From Oscillospiraceae bacterium (GTDB taxonomy: Bacteria > Bacillota > Clostridia > Oscillospirales > Oscillospiraceae), in NCBI GenBank assembly GCA_017624645.1, contig JAGAMQ010000040.1:1-6075 (forward strand): DNA of 6,075 nt. Direction: 5' to 3'. The translations under genes and the position numbers were made by a program. This document shows, one piece after another, positions 1 to 6,075 of the stretch; positions within the stretch are counted from its first letter, which is position 1, and the number at the start of each line of letters is the position of its first letter. The notes beneath the pieces were generated by a model. The model worked only from the letters and a program-made list of their open reading frames with translations, was not told where the DNA came from and did not search any database.

Positions 1-1218
1 AACCTCGTCAATGTTGTCCTGGGCAATCAGCAGACCCTCCAGCAGATGGGCACGCTCTTTTGCCTTGCGCAGGTCGTACTGGGTGCGCCGGGTCAGAACC
101 TCTTCCTGGTGCTTCAGATATTCGTCGATGATCTGCCGCAGGGAAAGAATCTTAGGCTGCTTCTGATTGTCCACCAGTGCCAGCATGATGATGCCGAAGG
201 TTGACTGCAGGGATGTCTGCTTAAACAGGGTATTGAGCACCACTTGGGGGTTGGCATCCTTTTTCAGCTCAATGACCATGCGCATACCGTTACGGTCCGT
301 TTCGTCCCGGAGGTCGGAAATGCCCTCGATGCGCTTGTCCTTCACCTGGTCGGCAATGTTGCGGATCAGCTGCCGCTTGTTCACCTGATAGGGAAGCTCG
401 GTGACAATGATCCGGGTACGGTCGTTATTAAAGGTTTCAAACTCCGTACGGGCGCGGACCACCACCTTGCCCCGGCCGGTGGCATAGGCGGCACGGATGC
501 CGCTGCGGCCCATGATGATACCGCCGGTGGGGAAGTCGGGACCGGAGATATGCTCCATAAGGTCCACCATAGAGACCTCCGGATCATCCAGCACCGCCAC
601 ACAGGCGTTGATCACTTCGGTAAGGTTATGGGGGGGAATATTGGTGGCCATACCAACGGCGATACCGTTGGAGCCGTTGACCAGCAGATTAGGGAACCGG
701 CTGGGCAGCACCCGGGGCTCTTTCCGGGATTCGTCGAAGTTGGGATCCCAGTTGACGGTATCCTTATCGATATCCCGGAGCATCTGATTGGACAGCTTGG
801 AAAGACGCGCCTCGGTATAACGGTAGGCAGCGGCGGGGTCGCCATCTACTGAGCCGAAGTTGCCGTGACCATCCACCAACATGTAGCGCATGGAGAAATC
901 CTGGGCAAGACGGACCATGGCATCGTACACAGAGGCATCGCCATGGGGGTGGTACTTACCCAAAACGTCACCGACACAGGTGGCGGACTTTTTGAAAGGC
1001 TTGTCAGAGGTCAGACCGCTCTCGTACATGGTGTACAGGATGCGGCGGTGAACCGGCTTCAGGCCGTCCCGGACATCCGGAAGGGCACGGCCCACGATGA
1101 CGCTCATAGCGTACTCAATATAGGATTTTTCCATCTCATCCACCAGATTGGATGTGGTGATGGTCTGATCCGGGAAGAGAATATCTTCCGGTTTATAGTT
1201 TCTGTTATGCTTTGCCAA
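1..1218 (-). CDS. gyrA: DNA gyrase subunit A, N-terminal 406 codons (3' end beyond window)
   Basis: GyrA is the DNA-cleaving and rejoining subunit of the A2B2 gyrase, which introduces negative supercoils with ATP in the cytoplasm. Translating the minus strand gives the breakage-reunion domain: [20 protein letters not shown] near residue 32, the winged-helix/quinolone region [19 protein letters not shown] at 88-106, and [13 protein letters not shown] with catalytic Arg133-Tyr134 (E. coli Arg121-Tyr122). [18 protein letters not shown] at 181-198 carries Ile186, matching the DNA-bending Ile174 of E. coli. The tower domain follows and the frame is open to base 1. The C-terminal DNA-wrapping domain lies outside the window. 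The start is TTG at 1216-1218: a GGAGG lies 7 bases upstream, the in-frame codons above it reach a TAA (1243-1245) with no ATG or GTG, and the first internal Met is residue 28. The position equivalent to E. coli Ser83 is Ala95. Identification is certain. Confidence 0.98.
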   Translation of the reverse strand, partial: MAKHNRNYKPEDILFPDQTITTSNLVDEMEKSYIEYAMSVIVGRALPDVRDGLKPVHRRILYTMYESGLTSDKPFKKSATCVGDVLGKYHPHGDASVYDAMVRLAQDFSMRYMLVDGHGNFGSVDGDPAAAYRYTEARLSKLSNQMLRDIDKDTVNWDPNFDESRKEPRVLPSRFPNLLVNGSNGIAVGMATNIPPHNLTEVINACVAVLDDPEVSMVDLMEHISGPDFPTGGIIMGRSGIRAAYATGRGKVVVRARTEFETFNNDRTRIIVTELPYQVNKRQLIRNIADQVKDKRIEGISDLRDETDRNGMRMVIELKKDANPQVVLNTLFKQTSLQSTFGIIMLALVDNQKQPKILSLRQIIDEYLKHQEEVLTRRTQYDLRKAKERAHLLEGLLIAQDNIDEV

Positions 1219-1223
1219 AATGA

Positions 1224-1230
1224 CACCTCC
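1224..1230 (-). promoter_or_regulatory. gyrA ribosome binding site that fixes a TTG start
   Basis: On the minus strand this reads GGAGGTG, with 7 bases between GGAGG and the TTG start codon. It is the only strong Shine-Dalgarno match in the short stretch between the in-frame stop and the gene, so it decides the start. Its first bases are the right end of a 12-base perfect palindrome, TCCAAATTTGGA (1228-1239), which could partly pair with the site in RNA. Whether that has any regulatory effect cannot be told from sequence. Confidence 0.85.
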
Positions 1231-1254
1231 AAATTTGGAATGTTAGAACGCTAT

Positions 1255-1311
1255 CTTGCCCCCCGCGCTTGCGAGGGGGGTGGCACGCCTCAAGGCGTGT
1301 CGGGGGGAGTA
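1255..1311 (+). repeat. Left inverted arm of the DUF559 cassette
   Basis: Read outside to inside, the arm has three parts. The 28-base outer part (1255-1282) contains a hairpin with stem CCCCCC (1259-1264) / GGGGGG (1275-1280). The middle hairpin is CACGCC-TCAA-GGCGTG (1284-1299). The inner block is GGGGGGAGTA (1302-1311). The outer and inner parts match the right arm exactly in inverted orientation, while the middle hairpin has a different sequence. The arm overlaps the last codons and stop of the DUF559 gene. No T-tract follows the hairpins on either strand, so a standard intrinsic terminator is unlikely. Confidence 0.85.
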
Positions 1312-1661
1312 ATCACTCTCTTATTTACTTCATTATCAATTACACTGCAATCGCCGTAGAAGTTTTTATCAATATCTAAATTACAAAACCGCAGCACAGT
1401 CAATCCGTCTTTTTCAATGCATTGTGTTCGTTGCTTGTCCCTTTCCTGAGAAATCGGTGTGTAATGACCGCTTCCATCCAGTTCAATTACAAGCTTCGCC
1501 CGAAAGCAATAAAAATCTACAATATAATTATCGATGCATTTTTGTCTTTGAAAGCGGATGGGGTAGTCCTTTAGAAAACAGTACCAAAGCTTTCTTTCCC
1601 ATGGGGTCATATTCTTCCGTAATGTTCTTGCAAGGGATTCGTTTTCTTTGTTATGTTTCAT
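1290..1661 (-). CDS. DUF559 / Vsr-like endonuclease-domain protein
   Basis: A 123-residue protein matching the DUF559 (PF04480) family, small proteins of the PD-(D/E)XK nuclease fold related to Vsr mismatch endonuclease. Visible hallmarks are LRKNMTPWERKLWYCFLKDY (residues 14-33), FQRQKCIDNYIVDFYC (37-52) with candidate catalytic Asp49, and LVIELDGSGHY (57-67) with Glu60 and Asp62. LTVLRFCNLDIDKNF (87-101) ends the core. Length is usual for the family and no disruption is seen, so it is probably intact. The start is taken as ATG 1659-1661; an in-frame TTG at 1677-1679 would add six residues, and neither has a strong ribosome binding site. The last residues (TPPDTP) and the stop are encoded inside the left palindromic arm. 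The gene is far more AT-rich than its neighbours, suggesting acquisition. Substrate and role are unknown; a nuclease serving its own cassette or a defence/repair role are both possible. Confidence 0.85.
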   Translation of the reverse strand: MKHNKENESLARTLRKNMTPWERKLWYCFLKDYPIRFQRQKCIDNYIVDFYCFRAKLVIELDGSGHYTPISQERDKQRTQCIEKDGLTVLRFCNLDIDKNFYGDCSVIDNEVNKRVITPPDTP

Positions 1662-1700
1662 AATTTTTACTTTTTTCAATAAACGGAATTACCTGTCTTG

Positions 1701-1721
1701 GCCCCCGCATTTATGAGGGGC
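1701..1721. repeat. Small G/C-stem hairpin inside the cassette
   Basis: GCCCC (1701-1705) pairs with GGGGC (1717-1721) around an 11-base AT-rich loop. It lies between the DUF559 start and the AT-rich stem-loop at 1723-1751. It is part of a series of palindromes on the gyrB side of the unit and is not followed by a T-tract. Its function is unknown. Confidence 0.55.
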
Positions 1722-1722
1722 T

Positions 1723-1751
1723 GTTATATTGCCGATATTAGGCAATATAAC
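1723..1751. repeat. Perfect 11-bp stem-loop inside the cassette
   Basis: GTTATATTGCC (1723-1733) and GGCAATATAAC (1741-1751) are perfect reverse complements around a 7-base loop, GATATTA. The stem is AT-rich, unlike the G/C-stem hairpins on either side. It sits upstream of the DUF559 gene in the transcription direction, so it could be a 5' leader structure, a protein-binding operator or part of the element's end. No poly-T run follows on either strand, so it is not a standard terminator. Confidence 0.7.
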
Positions 1752-1775
1752 TGGGGGAGTTCTAATTCCCCGACA

Positions 1776-1826
1776 TACTCCCCCCGCCCCTTACGGGGCA
1801 CCCCCCTCGCAAGCGCGGGGGGCAAG
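1776..1826 (-). repeat. Right inverted arm of the DUF559 cassette
   Basis: Read on the minus strand from the gyrB side: a 28-base outer part (1799-1826) identical to the left arm, a middle hairpin GCCCC-GTAA-GGGGC (1786-1799), then GGGGGGAGTA (1776-1785). The middle hairpin keeps a stem and a 4-base loop like the left arm, but its bases differ. The hairpin's outermost base (1799) is shared with the 28-base part. The arm begins 10 bases after the gyrB stop codon. An additional imperfect pairing of GGGGA (1754-1758) with TCCCC (1767-1771) lies just inside it. Confidence 0.85.
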
Positions 1827-1836
1827 GCTTCTGCGG

Positions 1837-3900
<2,064 letters not shown>

Positions 3901-3901
3901 G

Positions 3902-5002
3902 CTAAATAATCGTTCCGCTTTTGATTTGAATAGTTTTTCCTAATTTTGTAAATCTTCCGCTTTCACAGCAGGTGATGAATACCTGACCCTTATCGATCTG
4001 GTTCAGCACGAAATCCTGCCGTCCGGGGTCCAGCTCCGACAGTACATCGTCCAAAAGAAGCAAGGGCATTTCCCCGGACTGGGCTGCCATCAGTTCCCTT
4101 TGGGCAAGCTTTAAGCTGATGGCGGCGGTACGGGTCTGACCCTGTGAGCCGTAGGCTTTCAGGGAGATTCCCGAAAGAGTCACATCAAAATCATCCTTAT
4201 GGGGTCCCGTGAGACATTGAGCGCTTTCCAGCTCTGCCCGCTCATGGGACATAAGATGCTGATGGAGATCCTCTGTCAGTTCCTTCACCGGGGCAAAGGG
4301 ATCCTTTACCGTAGATACGGTCTTATATTCCAGCCGGAATTCCTCCGCTCCCCCGGAAAAAGCCCCATGAAACCCCGCTGCAGCCTTTCCTAAGGCTTTA
4401 TAAAACCTTGCCCGGTAGGAAATGAGCAGCGCACCTACTTGGCACAGCCGGGTGTTGTACTCCGGCAGGATCTCCAAAAGTGCCGGATTTTCGTATCGGT
4501 CTTTCAGGATCCGGGATTTCTGCTCTAAAATTCTTCCGTACTCCGCTAAGGCTGCCTCGTAATTGGGACGAAGTTGACATAACGCATTATCTCCCAATCT
4601 GCGCCGGGCAGATGCGCCGGTTTTCAGCACCATCAGATCCTCGGGGCAGAAAAGCACCGTTTGCAGCACACCGGAAATTTCCCCGGCGGTTTTCTTTTTG
4701 GCACCGTTGCGGTACAGCTGCCGGGGTCTTCCTCCCGGGAACAGCACCCACCTGAGGGTCTGCTCCCGTTCCTGAGAGAACAAAGCTCCCTCTATACTGG
4801 CAAATTCCTTGCCGAAGTGGATCATTTCTCCGGTTTTTTGGGCGCGGAAGCTTTTTCCGCTGCCGAGATATGCGATGGCTTCCAGCAAATTGGTCTTTCC
4901 ATGGGCGTTGTCACCCACAATCAGATTGACCCCTTGGCTGAAATTCAGGGAAATTTCCCGGTAATTCCGGAAATTTTCCAAAGTCAGTTCATTCAGCTTC
5001 AT
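3902..5002 (-). CDS. recF: RecF, DNA replication and repair ATPase
   Basis: A 366-residue RecF, normal length. RecF is an SMC/ABC-like ATPase that binds gapped DNA at stalled forks and helps RecO and RecR load RecA. The N-terminus [16 protein letters not shown] (7-22) is typical. Walker A is GDNAHGKT (30-37) followed by NLLEAI, the ABC signature is [10 protein letters not shown] (284-293), and Walker B with the D-loop is [17 protein letters not shown] (313-329). The ATG at 5000-5002 is chosen because the conserved sequence begins there; the frame is open further up, but that part reads as the S4 gene in another frame and has no RecF character. The start lies 14 bases inside the S4 gene and has only a weak GGTG upstream, so its translation is probably coupled to that gene. 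The stop is TAG. Confidence 0.98.
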   Translation of the reverse strand: MKLNELTLENFRNYREISLNFSQGVNLIVGDNAHGKTNLLEAIAYLGSGKSFRAQKTGEMIHFGKEFASIEGALFSQEREQTLRWVLFPGGRPRQLYRNGAKKKTAGEISGVLQTVLFCPEDLMVLKTGASARRRLGDNALCQLRPNYEAALAEYGRILEQKSRILKDRYENPALLEILPEYNTRLCQVGALLISYRARFYKALGKAAAGFHGAFSGGAEEFRLEYKTVSTVKDPFAPVKELTEDLHQHLMSHERAELESAQCLTGPHKDDFDVTLSGISLKAYGSQGQTRTAAISLKLAQRELMAAQSGEMPLLLLDDVLSELDPGRQDFVLNQIDKGQVFITCCESGRFTKLGKTIQIKSGTII

Positions 5003-5240
5003 GGATGCACACCAAATAGGTGATATTTTCGTAGGTGAACCGGTCTCCGGGGTACAGCTTCTTACCACGCATGGTGCAGACCTCCCCGTTCACCGTAACT
5101 TCTCCCTCCTGAATGGCAGCCTTTGCCATACCCCCAGACTCCGTGGCATTGGCAAACTTCATGGCTGCTTCCAGCTTGATAAATTCTGTACCGATGACCA
5201 CGGGCACAGTATTTTCCTTCTTCTTTACTGTTACTTTCAT
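4989..5240 (-). CDS. yaaA: S4-domain RNA-binding protein, YaaA/RlbA type
   Basis: An 83-residue protein with a single S4-like RNA-binding domain: [19 protein letters not shown] (19-37), then [16 protein letters not shown] (38-53) and [11 protein letters not shown] (58-68). The VNGE and RGKKLYPGD blocks are the hallmarks of the small S4 protein encoded between dnaN and recF in Bacillus (yaaA, renamed rlbA) and many other Firmicutes. It is slightly longer than the about 71-residue Bacillus protein. The family is linked to ribosome or RNA function, but the precise role is not settled by this sequence. ATG 5238-5240 is supported by AGAGGT (5245-5250) four bases upstream; an in-frame upstream start would run into dnaN. 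It begins 10 bases after the dnaN stop and overlaps recF by 14 bases, so these are surely one transcription unit. Confidence 0.93.
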   Translation of the reverse strand: MKVTVKKKENTVPVVIGTEFIKLEAAMKFANATESGGMAKAAIQEGEVTVNGEVCTMRGKKLYPGDRFTYENITYLVCIHEAE

Positions 5241-5250
5241 AGCTACCTCT

Positions 5251-6075
5251 TTAGGTGGATGCGATCCGCACCGGCAGCACCATGTAGGCATAGTCCTGCT
5301 TGTCGTCCGCCGGGGTCATCACGATGGGGCTTAGACCGTTTGTCAGCTCCAGCACCACTTCCTCACTGGGTACTGCCCGGAGGGCATCGGCAAGATACCG
5401 GACATTGAAGCCGATCTCCAGCTCCTTGCCGTCACCGGCAAAGCTGCACCGGTCCTCGGCAACGCCGATGGTGGTGTTGGTCTTCAAATGGAGGATCTGA
5501 TCGGAGAAGGTACAGCGCACAGGGCTCTTGTACTTTTCCGAAACGATCAGACCCACACGCTCAATGGCACCGGTAAGCTCTGCCACATTTGCCACCAGCT
5601 GAATGGGGCTTCCGATGGGCACCACACGGCGCCAATCCAGGAATTCTCCCTCCAGAAGACGACAGATCACAGTGGCATCACCGATACGGAAAAGAATGTG
5701 CTTGTCGCCCAAAATGAAAGCGGCTTCCTCGTCGGTATCGTCCAGGATCTTTTCCACTTCCTTCAGGCTTTGGGCAGGAACTACAAAGTTCAGATTTCTG
5801 CCGGTGGCCTCCTCCGGATGGTAGGTCCGACGGGCAAGACGGAAGCCATCCACGGCAATGGCAGAAATAGAGGAATCGTTCACCTCGAACTTCACGCCGG
5901 TATGGACAGGTCTTCCCTGATTCTCGGATACGGCAAAAATCGTTCCGGAGATCAGCTCTTTCAGCTTATTCTGAGGAACAGGTACACTGCGGCTGCTTTC
6001 CACATCCGGCAGCTCTGGGTAATCCTCGGCACCCTCGGCGGAAATGGTAAAGGCAGAGTAATCGCTGCGAATAGA
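5251..6075 (-). CDS. dnaN: DNA polymerase III beta sliding clamp, C-terminal 274 residues (5' end beyond window)
   Basis: DnaN forms the ring-shaped dimer that tethers DNA polymerase III and many repair proteins to DNA. The frame is open to the right edge; roughly 100 N-terminal residues (most of domain I) are missing. In window numbering the fragment begins at the end of domain I ([10 protein letters not shown], 15-24). Domain II follows with [20 protein letters not shown] (38-57) and [12 protein letters not shown] (74-85). Domain III begins around [14 protein letters not shown] (145-158), then [15 protein letters not shown] (221-235). It ends [11 protein letters not shown], the usual MxPxR C-terminus that forms part of the protein-binding pocket. 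The GTG at 6001-6003 is an internal valine, not the start. The stop TAA is 10 bases upstream of the S4 gene. dnaA is expected just beyond the window. Confidence 0.98.
   Translation of the reverse strand, partial: SIRSDYSAFTISAEGAEDYPELPDVESSRSVPVPQNKLKELISGTIFAVSENQGRPVHTGVKFEVNDSSISAIAVDGFRLARRTYHPEEATGRNLNFVVPAQSLKEVEKILDDTDEEAAFILGDKHILFRIGDATVICRLLEGEFLDWRRVVPIGSPIQLVANVAELTGAIERVGLIVSEKYKSPVRCTFSDQILHLKTNTTIGVAEDRCSFAGDGKELEIGFNVRYLADALRAVPSEEVVLELTNGLSPIVMTPADDKQDYAYMVLPVRIAST

Larger units (their letters stand above)
1255..1826 (-). mobile_element. Putative palindrome-bounded DUF559 nuclease cassette in the gyrB-gyrA spacer
   Basis: Seen directly: the two ends are a perfect 28-base inverted repeat (1255-1282 and 1799-1826). 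Each is followed inward by a short hairpin and then a perfect 10-base inverted repeat (1302-1311 and 1776-1785). Between the arms lies one DUF559 gene plus two further hairpins. Bases 1311-1680 are about 36% GC by hand count, against 53 to 70% in three 60-base lines of gyrase sequence counted the same way. Taking out 1255-1826 leaves a 46-base spacer between gyrB and gyrA, a normal operon distance. Inference: a small acquired element whose arms are its ends, with the encoded nuclease possibly acting on them. No target-site duplication is visible at the borders and no transposase is encoded, so the mechanism and exact ends are unproven. Confidence 0.6.

Noticed and set aside
244..852. A 202-codon plus-strand open frame opposite gyrA
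   Set aside because: It is antisense to a certain gyrA coding region, with no recognisable motifs and low-complexity composition typical of a shadow frame.
1255..1301. Intrinsic terminator after gyrB or the DUF559 gene formed by the G/C-rich hairpins
   Set aside because: The hairpins are strong, but none is followed by a run of T on the transcribed strand, so a standard Rho-independent terminator is not supported.
1255..1826. CRISPR array from the repeated G/C blocks
   Set aside because: The repeats are inverted and only two in number, with a gene between them; there are no regularly spaced direct repeats.
1245..1836. Target-site duplication flanking the cassette
   Set aside because: The bases just outside the arms (ending CTAT on the left, starting GCTTCTG on the right) share no convincing direct repeat.
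5003..5068. An upstream in-frame start that would lengthen recF by 22 residues
   Set aside because: The extra residues do not look like RecF, whose conserved N-terminus starts at the ATG at 5000-5002, and the region is S4 coding sequence in another frame.
5241..5291. A longer S4-domain protein with 17 more N-terminal residues
   Set aside because: The extension is Cys/Pro-rich, runs into the dnaN coding end and lacks family resemblance; the inner ATG has its own AGAGGT.
6001..6003. GTG as the dnaN start, giving a 250-residue protein
   Set aside because: The frame stays open to the window edge and the upstream residues (such as [10 protein letters not shown]) match the end of clamp domain I, so the gene simply continues outside.

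Overview
The window is the replication and topology gene cluster that sits next to the chromosome origin in many Firmicutes. All genes are on the minus strand, so the reading order runs from the right edge to the left: dnaN (5' end cut off), a small S4-domain RNA-binding protein (YaaA/RlbA type), recF, gyrB and gyrA (3' end cut off). The gene order, the S4 gene between dnaN and recF, the strong GGAGG ribosome binding sites, the moderately high GC and the style of the gyrase sequences all suggest a Clostridia-type gut Firmicute, perhaps Oscillospiraceae/Ruminococcaceae. That family-level placement is an inference. dnaA and oriC would be expected just beyond the right edge.

Layout. 5251-6075: dnaN, domains II and III plus the end of domain I. 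4989-5240: S4-domain gene, starting 10 bases after dnaN. 3902-5002: recF, whose start codon lies inside the end of the S4 gene. 3760-3901: a 142-base gap, mostly filled by a 104-base palindromic repeat with TGTCATTG/CAATGACA ends (3797-3900). This is where Bacillus-type clusters carry remB (yaaB), and no such gene is present. 1837-3759: complete gyrB. 1219-1836: a 618-base gap holding an AT-rich DUF559 endonuclease-like gene framed by inverted, G/C-rich palindromic arms. 1-1218: the first 406 codons of gyrA, starting at TTG.

The genes work together in chromosome maintenance: the sliding clamp (DnaN), recombination mediator at stalled forks (RecF), and the two gyrase subunits that supercoil DNA. 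The S4 protein is probably connected to ribosome or RNA work.

The accessory part is the stretch between gyrB and gyrA. A 572-base unit (1255-1826) has a perfect 28-base inverted repeat at its ends, then a hairpin that differs in sequence but not in shape, then a perfect 10-base inverted repeat. It encloses a Vsr-like/DUF559 nuclease gene at about 36% GC. Removing it would leave an ordinary 46-base gyrB-gyrA spacer. It looks like a small palindrome-bounded nuclease cassette inserted in an essential operon, and is the best candidate here for an undescribed mobile system. The rest is ordinary core genome, with some noteworthy residues at the quinolone-contact positions of both gyrase subunits.
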